From contig NZ_DAIQAX010000008.1 in the NCBI RefSeq assembly GCF_036781485.1, positions 1-60,583 on the forward strand: DNA of 60,583 nucleotides. Reading direction: 5' to 3'. Of the stretch, positions 49,147-57,069 are shown piece after piece; the first letter of the stretch is position 1, and every line of letters starts with the position of its first letter. The notes beneath the pieces are model-generated. The model did not search any database. It worked only from the letters and a program-made list of their open reading frames with translations, and was not told the DNA's origin. Origin of the DNA: Thermocrinis sp. GTDB taxonomy: Bacteria > Aquificota > Aquificia > Aquificales > Aquificaceae. Position numbers and translations under genes: made by a program.

Positions 49147-50222
49147 TGAACGATAAGCACTTTATGGAGCTGGCCCTGAGGCTGGCTCAGGAGAGAAAGG
49201 GGCTAACTCATCCAAACCCTACTGTTGGATGCGTAATAGTCAAGGATGGACAAGTAGTAGCCAAAGCTAATCATGAAAAGGCTGGAATGCCCCATGCTGA
49301 GGCTAAGGCTCTTGCGATTGCAGGAGATTCTGCAAAAGGCTCTACTCTTTATGTTACCTTAGAGCCTTGCGTCCATTACGGACGCACCCCCCCCTGCACT
49401 GAGGCCATCATAAAAGCTGGAGTAAAAAGAGTAGTCATTGCTACCTTAGACCCAAACCCACTGGTTTCTGGAAAAGGAGTGGAACGCTTAAGGCAGGCGG
49501 GCATAGAGGTTAAGGTAGGTGTCTTGGAAGAACAAGCCAAAAGGATAAACGAAGACTTTTTTACCTACATCACCCAAAGAAGACCTTACATAACTTTGAA
49601 GTTTGCACAAAGCTTGGATGGCTCCTTAGCCACAAAGGACTACCAGAGCAAGTGGATAAGCTCAGAAGAAAGTAGGAAATACGCCCACAAACTACGAGCA
49701 GAAGCCTCGGCGGTGCTTGTTGGTATAAACACAGTCCTTAGGGACAATCCAAAGCTTACAGTCAGAGCCTTCCAGTGGGAGAAAAACCCAATAAGGATAG
49801 TGCTGGATCCAAAATTAAAGATCCCAATGGATTGCCACCTTGTAAAGGACAAAGAAGCAAAGACAATCATTATAACTGCTGTGGAAGACAAAGAAAAGAT
49901 CCAAACCTTGGAAGAGGAAGGAGTGGAGGTCTTGCTGGCAGATTACGAAAACGGTATGCTAAACCTAAAAGAGCTTCTCAGAGAACTTTACTTTAAGGAA
50001 GTAATGCATCTGCTGGTGGAGGGGGGAGCAAAGACGCTTACCAGCTTTTTAAAGGAAAGACTCTTTGACAGGTTGTGCGTCTTTGTGGGACCCGTGATCC
50101 TTGGGGAGGGAGTAAGAATAGGGGACCTTGGTATAAGAAAGGTAGAGGATGGCATAAGGCTGAGGCTAAGAGAACTAAAGACCTTTCAACAAGACCTATT
50201 TTTGGAGTTTGTTAAAGAATGA
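49146..50222 (+). CDS. ribD: Bifunctional riboflavin deaminase/reductase
   Basis: A 358-residue fusion of the deaminase and reductase for the second and third steps of riboflavin synthesis. Zinc ligands of the deaminase are H50 (MPHAEAKAL, catalytic E52), C75 and C84 (LEPCVHYGRTPPC). The reductase half begins about residue 145 (RPYITLKFAQSLDGSLATKDYQSKWISSEESRK) and includes HLLVEGGAKTLTSFL. Coupled to DUF302 upstream and to fmt downstream (ATGA). Confidence 0.96.
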   Translation: MNDKHFMELALRLAQERKGLTHPNPTVGCVIVKDGQVVAKANHEKAGMPHAEAKALAIAGDSAKGSTLYVTLEPCVHYGRTPPCTEAIIKAGVKRVVIATLDPNPLVSGKGVERLRQAGIEVKVGVLEEQAKRINEDFFTYITQRRPYITLKFAQSLDGSLATKDYQSKWISSEESRKYAHKLRAEASAVLVGINTVLRDNPKLTVRAFQWEKNPIRIVLDPKLKIPMDCHLVKDKEAKTIIITAVEDKEKIQTLEEEGVEVLLADYENGMLNLKELLRELYFKEVMHLLVEGGAKTLTSFLKERLFDRLCVFVGPVILGEGVRIGDLGIRKVEDGIRLRLRELKTFQQDLFLEFVKE

Positions 50223-51112
50223 ACTTAGTCTTTATGGGCACACCTTCCTTTGCCCTGCCGAGCCTGAGAGAAGTTATCAAAAATTTTGGTGTAAAAGCCA
50301 TCATAACTCAGCCAGACAGACCAGCTGGCAGAGGCCAAAAGCTCACACCACCACCCGTAAAGCTCTTTGCCATTGAAAATGGTATAGAGTGCTTACAGCC
50401 TCAAAGTAAAGCGGAGCTTTATAAGACCTTAGAAAGTCTAAAGCCCGATTGCGTAGTAGTTGTAGCTTATGGAAAAATACTAACAAAAGATATGCTAAGC
50501 ATCCCAAAGTTTGGATGCATAAACCTTCATGCGTCTTTACTTCCAAAGTATAGGGGAGCCTCTCCTATCCAAAGAAGCCTTTTGGCTGGGGATAGATTTA
50601 CTGGGAACTCTGTAATGCTCATGGACGAAGGGATGGACACAGGACCCATACTCTCAAGGCAGATAGTAAAGATAAACCAAGAGGACAACTATCAAACCCT
50701 TTCGGAAAAACTTTCTAAGATGGGAGCCTTTTTGCTAGTCGAAACTCTAAAGCTTTGGTTTAAAGGAGAAATCAAGCCAAAGCCTCAGAAAGGCAATCCT
50801 ACTTACGCACCACCCATAACAAAAGAAGAGCTAAGAATTTGCTGGAAGGCACAAGCCCAAAGTGTGATAAACAGGGTAAGGGCATTCTTTCCAGAAGCTT
50901 ACTGTTTAACTCCAAAGGGGGAGAGGTTAAAGATCCTAAGAGCCAAACTTGCGGAGGGTGTGGGAGAGGCAGGAGAAATAATAGACAAAAAAAGACTCGT
51001 GGTCGCCTGTGGAGAGGGTGCGGTGGAAATCTTAGATCTCATAAATCAAAAAGGTAAAAGGGTTTCTGGAGAAGAATTTATAAGAGGTTACAGGGAGGGT
51101 TTTCTCTTATAA
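50219..51112 (+). CDS. fmt: Methionyl-tRNA formyltransferase
   Basis: A 297-residue enzyme formylating initiator Met-tRNA. FMGTPSFALPSLRE, the catalytic stretch INLHASLLPKYRGASPIQRSLLAGD and MDEGMDTGPIL are diagnostic, followed by a small C-terminal OB domain (residues about 205-297). The stop codon lies inside the -10 box that serves the next gene. Confidence 0.96.
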   Translation: MNLVFMGTPSFALPSLREVIKNFGVKAIITQPDRPAGRGQKLTPPPVKLFAIENGIECLQPQSKAELYKTLESLKPDCVVVVAYGKILTKDMLSIPKFGCINLHASLLPKYRGASPIQRSLLAGDRFTGNSVMLMDEGMDTGPILSRQIVKINQEDNYQTLSEKLSKMGAFLLVETLKLWFKGEIKPKPQKGNPTYAPPITKEELRICWKAQAQSVINRVRAFFPEAYCLTPKGERLKILRAKLAEGVGEAGEIIDKKRLVVACGEGAVEILDLINQKGKRVSGEEFIRGYREGFLL

Positions 51113-51113
51113 T
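51108..51113 (+). promoter_or_regulatory. -10 box overlapping the fmt stop codon
   Basis: TATAAT at 51108-51113 includes the fmt TAA (51110-51112) and ends eight bases before the next ATG (51122). The DegT-family gene can therefore be transcribed on its own despite lying only nine bases behind fmt. Confidence 0.5.
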
Positions 51114-51121
51114 TTAACCTA

Positions 51122-52165
51122 ATGATAAACATAATAGAGCCGAGGTTTTTTGAAGAAGAAAAGCAGGCAATCATCCACATACTTGAAAGCCACAAGATAA
51201 CAAGAGGTGAATGGACAAAGTTTTTTGAAGAGTCCTTTGCCAAGTATTTGGGTGTTAAACATGCCTTCACGGTTTGCTCTGGCACAGTGGCTCTATTCAT
51301 AGCTCTAAAAGCCTTAAAAGTGGAAGGGGAAAGGGTAATAGTTCCAGCCATGAGCTTTATGGCGACCATAGACGCGGTTTATTTGGCAGGCGGTATTCCC
51401 GTAGTGGTGGATGTGGACGAGTATTACACAATGGACCCAAATCAGTTAGAGGACGCAGCAAAAAAATACAACCCAAAGGTAGTTATACCTGTCCATCTTT
51501 ACGGCCAGCCCGCGGACATGCACGCCATAAACTATCTTTCTGAAAAGTATGGTTTTATTGTCCTTGAAGACGCTGCTCAAGCCCATGGGGCAGAATTTTT
51601 TGGAAAAAAGACCGGAAGCTTAGGACATTTATCTGCCTTTAGTTTCTATGCTTCAAAAAACGTCCCTATGGGAGAGGGAGGAGTTATAGCAACAGACGAT
51701 GATAAGATCGCTAAGGAAGTAAAGAAGTGGATAGATTTTGGCGAGCATCCCGCTTTCAACGTCAGAATAACAGAATTTCAAGCTGCCATCGGTGCCATAC
51801 AACTCAAGTACTTAGACGAAAGAAACAGAAGAAGAAGGGAGATAGCCAAAAGGTATTCAGAAAGTATAAACTCAAACTTTATACATCCATCGGAAAGGGA
51901 AGGTGCCTATCATGTATATCACCTTTATACTCTAAGGCACAAAGAGAGAAACAGGATAATATCTTTGCTTAAAGAAAACGGGATAGACGCAAGGGTGTAT
52001 TATAGCTATCTTCTCAATGAGTTAAGAGGTGCGGAGCATCTTCCACTTACCAATGCAGAGCGGTTTAAAAAAGAAGTCTTTTCCATACCAGTCCATCCAT
52101 ACTTAACAGAAGAAGAGGTAGAGAAAATAATCCATAGCCTTAAGGCTGTTGAGGTGCTTGTTTAG
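51122..52165 (+). CDS. DegT/DnrJ/EryC1/StrS-family aminotransferase
   Basis: A 347-residue PLP aminotransferase of the sugar-aminotransferase group. KITRGEWTKFFEESFAKYLGVKHAFTVCSGTVALFIAL, PVHLYGQPADMHAI, LEDAAQAHGAEFFGKKTGSLG and the PLP Lys of FYASKNVPMGEGG are present. Products are usually amino sugars for lipopolysaccharide, capsule or flagellin glycans. The exact sugar is unknown; no NDP-sugar dehydratase or glycosyltransferase adjoins it. Convergent with motB (26-base overlap). Confidence 0.88.
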   Translation: MINIIEPRFFEEEKQAIIHILESHKITRGEWTKFFEESFAKYLGVKHAFTVCSGTVALFIALKALKVEGERVIVPAMSFMATIDAVYLAGGIPVVVDVDEYYTMDPNQLEDAAKKYNPKVVIPVHLYGQPADMHAINYLSEKYGFIVLEDAAQAHGAEFFGKKTGSLGHLSAFSFYASKNVPMGEGGVIATDDDKIAKEVKKWIDFGEHPAFNVRITEFQAAIGAIQLKYLDERNRRRREIAKRYSESINSNFIHPSEREGAYHVYHLYTLRHKERNRIISLLKENGIDARVYYSYLLNELRGAEHLPLTNAERFKKEVFSIPVHPYLTEEEVEKIIHSLKAVEVLV

Positions 52166-52880
52166 TAAGCTCCGCACCTTTTATGTTAAGAATTACTATC
52201 TCCACTCTCCTGTTTTGAGCTCTACCCTCCGGTGTGGTGTTTGATGCTATAGGTCTTGTGTCCGCATAACCAGAAGCCTTCAACCTTTCCGGGGCTGTAC
52301 CCTTGGCTATAAAGTATCTAACTATAGAAGAAGCCCTTGAAACCGATAACTCCCAGTTGGACGGAAATCTTTCTGTAGATATATGTATGCTATCTGTGTG
52401 ACCTTCAACCTCCACTGGATTTGGTAGGTCTTTTATTATTTCGTAGATTTTATCCAGCACGGGATACATCTCTGGCCTTAGATCTGCACTCCCAGAATCA
52501 AATAGTATCTTCTCCTGTAGTATCAGCCTTATTCCTATTACCTCGTAAGCTACCTTAAGCTTACCCCCCAAACCCATGCGTTTTAACATTTCCTCAAGTT
52601 CTCTTATCTGTCTCTGTATCTTTTTACCTTTTTCGGTTGGTTCGCTTCTGGGCACCACGGGTTGGGGAAGTATCTGCTTGGGTAAAGTTTCTTGAAAAGG
52701 GACCAATCGCATACCAAAGACCCTTGCAAAAGCCTGTGCATATTCTAGTGCCGCTTGCTTCCCAGCTTGAGCCGCTGCAAATAAGGCTATGAACAGAGAT
52801 AAAAGAAGGGTAAGAAAATCAGCGTAAGGAATAGCCCACCTTTCAGAAACTTCTTCAGGACACTTTTTCTTCCTTGCCAC
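52140..52880 (-). CDS. motB: Flagellar motor stator protein MotB
   Basis: A 246-residue protein with one N-terminal membrane helix carrying the proton-binding Asp (D21, PYADFLTLLLSLFIALFA) and a periplasmic OmpA-like peptidoglycan-binding domain (ILFDSGSADLRPE, VEGHTDSIHIS, NWELSVSRASSIVRYF, NRRVEI). With MotA it forms the ion channel that drives the flagellum. The acidic-helix surroundings look proton-type but Na+ use is not excluded. Starts on the last base of the motA stop. Confidence 0.94.
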   Translation of the reverse strand: MARKKKCPEEVSERWAIPYADFLTLLLSLFIALFAAAQAGKQAALEYAQAFARVFGMRLVPFQETLPKQILPQPVVPRSEPTEKGKKIQRQIRELEEMLKRMGLGGKLKVAYEVIGIRLILQEKILFDSGSADLRPEMYPVLDKIYEIIKDLPNPVEVEGHTDSIHISTERFPSNWELSVSRASSIVRYFIAKGTAPERLKASGYADTRPIASNTTPEGRAQNRRVEIVILNIKGAELTKQAPQQP

Positions 52881-53626
52881 TACTTAACCTCCACAAAGGA
52901 GTTAAGCTTTTCTTCTATAAGCCTTGGGTTTTCTCCTTTAAGCATCATTCTACATGCATTAACGATCATGTACATTCTCATTAGTTCTTCTTTTGATTTG
53001 ATCTTTATTTTTTTGGAGATTGGGCCAAAGATCAAATAGGAGAAAGTTATACCGTAGACAGTGGCTATAAAGGCTGCAGATATACCGACGGCTAACTCCT
53101 GTGCGTTATCTAAGCTCTTTAAAGCTTTCATAAGACCAAAGACTGCCCCCACAAGGCCAAAGGTAGGCGCGCTTTCTGCAGAATTTTTCCAATACTCAAC
53201 CGCTATTTCGTAATCCTCTTCTTTTTTAGCTATTTCCGCTTCCAGACTTTCAACAAGAACGCCCTCTTCCACACCCAATACCATCAAGTCTATGGCCCTT
53301 TTTAAGAAAGGGTCTGTTATCTCTTCTGCTTTTGTTTCTAAAGATAGCATTCCTTCCTTCCTTACAAGATTGGCAAGCTCTACCAGTTGATTTTTAGTTT
53401 CTAAAAGCTCATTACCACCACCTTTAAAAGCCATCTTTAGCCCTTGTATTATCAGAGAAAATTTAGAAATAGGTACTGTTACCAGACTGGCAAAAAGGGT
53501 AGTTAGCACAACTATCACAAAGGCAGCAGGTTGTATAAGAAACAGTATGCTTGCACCCTTAAGAACTGCACCTGTTAGAAGGGCTACCAAACCACCTACT
53601 ATTCCTACTACAGTAAGTAAGTCCAT
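52880..53626 (-). CDS. motA: Flagellar motor stator protein MotA
   Basis: A 248-residue four-helix stator subunit. FVIVVLTTLFASLVTVP and the late SAPTFGLVGAVFGLMKAL with AAFIATVYGITFSYLIFGPI match MotA; the large cytoplasmic loop between helices 2 and 3 contains the charged segments that meet FliG. A TATACT at 53642-53637 lies ten bases before the ATG, no Shine-Dalgarno. Together with the FliK-like gene this indicates motility. Confidence 0.93.
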   Translation of the reverse strand: MDLLTVVGIVGGLVALLTGAVLKGASILFLIQPAAFVIVVLTTLFASLVTVPISKFSLIIQGLKMAFKGGGNELLETKNQLVELANLVRKEGMLSLETKAEEITDPFLKRAIDLMVLGVEEGVLVESLEAEIAKKEEDYEIAVEYWKNSAESAPTFGLVGAVFGLMKALKSLDNAQELAVGISAAFIATVYGITFSYLIFGPISKKIKIKSKEELMRMYMIVNACRMMLKGENPRLIEEKLNSFVEVK

Positions 53627-53636
53627 AACTAAGAAT

Positions 53637-53642
53637 AGTATA
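53637..53642 (-). promoter_or_regulatory. -10 box of motAB
   Basis: TATACT on the minus strand ends ten bases before the motA ATG. A neighbouring GACGATAT resembles the sigma-28 -10 (GCCGATAA) but the -35 spacing does not fit well, so control by the flagellar sigma factor is not claimed. Confidence 0.4.
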
Positions 53643-53716
53643 TCGTCTAATATGCAAACTTTTTTTAGTAAACTAAAAAACTCATTCTAGGCTGATTTCT
53701 GTTAAACTTTTTAAAG

Positions 53717-55042
53717 ATGTATTCTTACATCCATAAAAACAAAAAGTTTGTGGCAAGTGTAATCGGTTTAGTTTCCATAGCCTTTCTGTTATGGTTATTC
53801 TTGACAGGAGACGTAGCTAACATTTTCAGAATTGGTCATAGATGTGTGGCTGAGGTAGATGGTTCTTGTATTACCCTAAGGGATTACAGAAGAGAGCTTT
53901 TAAGATACGGTGATTTTCTGCAAAACAAGGATATGGAAAAGATCATAAAGGACCAAGTGTTAGAAAGCTTGATAGTTCAGGAGATTCTTTACAAGAAGGC
54001 TAAAGAGTTAGGTTTTGTGGCAAGCGATCAAGAGGTTGTAGAAGTCATAAAGTCTGACCCAAGCTTTCAGGAAAATGGCGTCTTTAGTACTTCAAAATAC
54101 AAGGCAAGCCTCTCCAGACTTGGCTTAGAGCCTGTGGAATACGAAGAATACATAAGGAAACTGCTTAGCATACAAAAACTTTTAACTTTGGTAGGAAACG
54201 GTGCATACCTAACCCCTAAGGAAGAGGACATAAATCTTTTGCCCCAAAGCATCAACATAAGCGGTAAGCTCTACCTTGTAACCCCAGACAGACTTCAGGT
54301 AGAGATTAAGCAAGAAGAAATCCTTGATTTTTATGCAAAAAATAAGGAAATGTTTAAAAAGGAACCAAGTAAGGTTATAAGAATTTGGAAGGAGAAGGAA
54401 AAACAAAAGGCAAGCGAGATTTACCAAGCCTTAAAGGATGGGAAAGAAGTGGGAAACTTCCAAGAGATTGTCCTTCCTCAAAAAAGGGAAGAGCTGCCCG
54501 CAGAGCTTAGGGAGGAAATAGATAAACTTAGCCAGAATAACAGACTTGGCATAACAAAGGTTGGAAACGATTACGTGGTGATCTTTCTTGCCAAAGAAGA
54601 ACGCGGACAATACAAGAGTTTAGAAGAGGCAAAAGGGGAAATAGAAAACATCCTAAAAGAAAGCAAAGCCTCTGAGCAAATAAAGCCTATTGCAGAAAAG
54701 CTAAAGGAGGATTTAAAGCAAAACAGAGTGGTTTCTTACAGATACATTGAATTTTCCCAAACACCCGCTTTTCAACTTATGTCAGTATTGAGACTGGACG
54801 AAAACGAGCTGTTTAATATCTTACTATCTGATGAGAAGGTATTCGGTCCTTATCCTTTGCTAAAAGGATATGGAGTTTTAGAAGTTGAAAGAAGGGATAA
54901 AAAAGAGCTAAGCGAACAGGAAAGAAAAAGTTTAATCGCAGATATCCTTTCCCTGAAAAGAAATGCTACGATAAACTACTACGTCCAAAGCTTGAGGGAA
55001 AGGGCTAAGGTAAAGATAAACAAAGAACTTATAGGAGGTTGA
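53717..55042 (+). CDS. Membrane-anchored SurA/PpiD-like periplasmic chaperone
   Basis: A 441-residue protein with an N-terminal membrane helix (residues about 12-30, FVASVIGLVSIAFLLWLFL) and a SurA_N-like domain (VAEVDGSCITLRDYRRELLRYGDF; DQVLESLIVQEILYKKAKELGF). A degenerate PPIase-like region may follow (LSQNNRLGITKVGNDYVVIFLAKEE). PpiD-type proteins help newly exported proteins fold in the periplasm. The end is immediately followed by the Shine-Dalgarno of the citryl-CoA lyase gene. Confidence 0.8.
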   Translation: MYSYIHKNKKFVASVIGLVSIAFLLWLFLTGDVANIFRIGHRCVAEVDGSCITLRDYRRELLRYGDFLQNKDMEKIIKDQVLESLIVQEILYKKAKELGFVASDQEVVEVIKSDPSFQENGVFSTSKYKASLSRLGLEPVEYEEYIRKLLSIQKLLTLVGNGAYLTPKEEDINLLPQSINISGKLYLVTPDRLQVEIKQEEILDFYAKNKEMFKKEPSKVIRIWKEKEKQKASEIYQALKDGKEVGNFQEIVLPQKREELPAELREEIDKLSQNNRLGITKVGNDYVVIFLAKEERGQYKSLEEAKGEIENILKESKASEQIKPIAEKLKEDLKQNRVVSYRYIEFSQTPAFQLMSVLRLDENELFNILLSDEKVFGPYPLLKGYGVLEVERRDKKELSEQERKSLIADILSLKRNATINYYVQSLRERAKVKINKELIGG

Positions 55043-55044
55043 GT

Positions 55045-55824
55045 ATGGAGAAAAAGTGGAGAACCGGTATAACCCAACACGTGGGGCACGAAACCTACAT
55101 AAGGGGCTATAGGCTTTTGGACATCGTGGGAAACCTCAGCTTTGCTCAGGCTATTTACTTAATACTCAAAGGTGAACTACCAAACGAAAAAGAATCTAAG
55201 ATGATGGAGGCTATGCTGGTATCTGTCATAGACCACGGCATAGCTCCCCCTTCCGCTATTGCTGCGAGGGCAGTAGCTTCTGGTGGAAATTCTCTGAACG
55301 TAGGAGTGGCTGCTGGAGTGCTTGCCTTTGGCAGTGCCCACGGCGGTGCATTGGAAGATGCTATGAAGTTCATACAGGAAGGTGTAAAAGGCAATAAAAC
55401 GGTGGAAGAGATAGTAAAGGAATACTTGGAAAGCAAAAAGCCCATACCGGGATACGGACACAGATATTACAAGGAGTTTGACCCTAGAACCAAAAGGCTT
55501 ATGGACATTGCAAAAGACCTTGGCTTTTATGGACCTCACTGCAAGTTTGCAGAAGAAGTGGCGGACGAAATTGAAAGGCAAAAGGGAAAGAGGTTGGTAT
55601 TGAACGTAGACGGTGCTATAGCGGCGATAGCTTCGGAGATGGGCTTTGACTGGAGGCTTGGAAAGGGCTTTTTCATAATAGGTAGAGTTCCTGGCTTGGT
55701 AGCTCACGTGTATGAAGAGCTAACTACTGAAAAACCCTTTTCAAAGAGACTGGACGAAGAAAAGGAAGTAGAATACACTGGATTGCCACCAAGAGAGCTA
55801 CCAACTGAATTTAAAAAGGTATAA
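55045..55824 (+). CDS. ccl: Citryl-CoA lyase (citrate-synthase-like)
   Basis: A 259-residue short citrate-synthase-fold protein. Landmarks: SAHGGALEDAM (His), PIPGYGHRYYKEFDPR (His of the GxGHxxY motif) and VDGAIAAIASEMGF (Asp). Full citrate synthases are about 370-430 residues; this length matches citryl-CoA lyase of Hydrogenobacter, which splits citryl-CoA to acetyl-CoA and oxaloacetate in the two-step variant of the reductive TCA cycle. AGGAGG precedes the ATG at 55045; the TTG at 55039 is less likely. Citryl-CoA synthetase genes are not in the window. Assignment to that function is by family and length. Confidence 0.88.
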   Translation: MEKKWRTGITQHVGHETYIRGYRLLDIVGNLSFAQAIYLILKGELPNEKESKMMEAMLVSVIDHGIAPPSAIAARAVASGGNSLNVGVAAGVLAFGSAHGGALEDAMKFIQEGVKGNKTVEEIVKEYLESKKPIPGYGHRYYKEFDPRTKRLMDIAKDLGFYGPHCKFAEEVADEIERQKGKRLVLNVDGAIAAIASEMGFDWRLGKGFFIIGRVPGLVAHVYEELTTEKPFSKRLDEEKEVEYTGLPPRELPTEFKKV

Positions 55825-55857
55825 AATAGAAATAAATCTCAAAGAGGAGGTAATATC

Positions 55858-56493
55858 ATGGCAGTGCATAAACTTCAGCCTAAGGACCATCTAAAACCCT
55901 CTAACCTAAAGGGTATATCCAACGATCAGGTAGAGCCACACTTTGAAGCGCACTACAAGGGGTATGTTACCAAATACAACGAGATACAGGAGAAGCTAGC
56001 AGACCTTAATTTTTCGGATAGGTCAAAGGCTAATCAGAACTACTCTGAGTTTAGAGAACTAAAAGTAGAAGAGACATTCAACTACATGGGCGTGGTCCTT
56101 CACGAGCTTTACTTTGGGCATTTGGGAGCCAAAGGTGAGCCTTCGGAAGCCTTTAAGAAAAAGGTGGAAGAGGACTTTGGTTCTTGGGATGCCTGTGTTC
56201 AGGAACTAAAGGCTACTGGTATAGCCTTCAGAGGATGGGCAGTGCTTGGTTTGGACATCTTTTCGGGAAGACTTGTGATAAATGGCTTGGATGCCCACAA
56301 CGTGTATAACTACACGGGGCTAATACCTTTGATAGTCTTGGACACTTACGAGCATGCTTACTATGTTGATTACAAGAACAAAAGACCACCATACATAGAT
56401 GCCTTCTTGGAAAACATAAACTGGGATGTGGTGAACGAAAGGTTTGAAAAAGCAATGAAAGCTTACGAAGCACTAAAGGACTTTATAAAGTAA
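55858..56493 (+). CDS. sodA: Superoxide dismutase (Fe/Mn family)
   Basis: A 211-residue SOD. Metal ligands lie in EPHFEAHYKGY (His), VVLHELYFGHLG (His), and VLDTYEHAYYVDYKNKRPPYI (Asp and His). FRGWAVLGLDIFSGRL corresponds to the usual GWxWL region with unusual residues, so metal preference cannot be read with certainty; Fe is likely in this lineage. A TATAAAAT-like box and a long leader with GAGGAGGT seven bases before the ATG (55858) suggest strong separate expression. The gene is followed by a GC hairpin. Confidence 0.94.
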   Translation: MAVHKLQPKDHLKPSNLKGISNDQVEPHFEAHYKGYVTKYNEIQEKLADLNFSDRSKANQNYSEFRELKVEETFNYMGVVLHELYFGHLGAKGEPSEAFKKKVEEDFGSWDACVQELKATGIAFRGWAVLGLDIFSGRLVINGLDAHNVYNYTGLIPLIVLDTYEHAYYVDYKNKRPPYIDAFLENINWDVVNERFEKAMKAYEALKDFIK

Positions 56494-56504
56494 AATATCT
56501 TTCC

Positions 56505-56520
56505 GGGGGCTTTTGCCCCC
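56505..56520 (+). terminator. GC-rich hairpin between sod and THEP1
   Basis: GGGGGC-TTTT-GCCCCC is a perfect six-pair stem with a four-base loop. It starts 12 bases after the sod stop and ends five bases before the ATG at 56526. No T tract follows, so it is not a standard terminator; it could be a weak terminator, a 3'-end stabiliser or a block on ribosome entry to the next gene. Confidence 0.5.
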
Positions 56521-56525
56521 ACATT

Positions 56526-57059
56526 ATGAAGATACTTCTAACAGGTGAGCCCGGCATAGGAAAGACCACGCTTATAAAAAAACTGCTTCAGAAACTCGGA
56601 AAGAAAGCGAGAGGATTTTGGACGGAAGAGATAAGGGACAAAAATACTAAAAAGAGAATAGGCTTTAAGGTTATAAATACTGAAGGGCAGGAAACGGTTT
56701 TCGCCAGCAAGTATTTCACTTCTAAGCACTTAGTGGGTTCTTACGGTGTCAATGTCTCCAGGTTTGACTCAGTGGCCATTCCTATATTGGAGAAAGCTAT
56801 AAGAGAGAAAGACGTTTATATAGTGATAGATGAAGTGGGTAAGATGGAGCTCTTTTCCCAACAATTTAGAGAGCTTGTTAGAGAAATATTCTTTAATCCA
56901 AAGTATAAGGTTATAGCCACCATCCCAATAAGAGACGTGCATCCGTTGGTCAAAGAGATAAGAAAACTGCCGGGAGCGGTTCTTTTGGAAGTTAATAAAG
57001 AAAACAGAGACTTTTTAGCTGAGGAAGTTATAAAACTGCTAAACGCAAATGGTTTATAA
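56526..57059 (+). CDS. Nucleoside-triphosphatase THEP1
   Basis: A 177-residue P-loop NTPase. Walker A GEPGIGKTT at residues 7-15, Walker B region VYIVIDEVGKMELFS and KVIATIPI match THEP1, first studied in Aquifex aeolicus (broad NTPase; biological role unclear). The GC hairpin ends just before its start, so a new transcript or readthrough from sod is uncertain. Downstream flavoprotein has a promoter inside the end of this gene. Confidence 0.9.
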   Translation: MKILLTGEPGIGKTTLIKKLLQKLGKKARGFWTEEIRDKNTKKRIGFKVINTEGQETVFASKYFTSKHLVGSYGVNVSRFDSVAIPILEKAIREKDVYIVIDEVGKMELFSQQFRELVREIFFNPKYKVIATIPIRDVHPLVKEIRKLPGAVLLEVNKENRDFLAEEVIKLLNANGL

Positions 57060-57060
57060 T
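57055..57060 (+). promoter_or_regulatory. -10 box in the end of the THEP1 gene
   Basis: TATAAT overlaps the THEP1 TAA stop (57057-57059) and ends nine bases before the ATG at 57070. The layout copies that at fmt/DegT (51108-51113). Confidence 0.5.
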
Positions 57061-57069
57061 CTTCACTAT

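Noticed and set aside
53637..53665. Possible sigma-28 flagellar promoter before motA (GACGATAT)
   Set aside because: The -10 resembles GCCGATAA, but no TAAA at the proper spacing; TATACT with the window-wide short-leader spacing explains the site as well.
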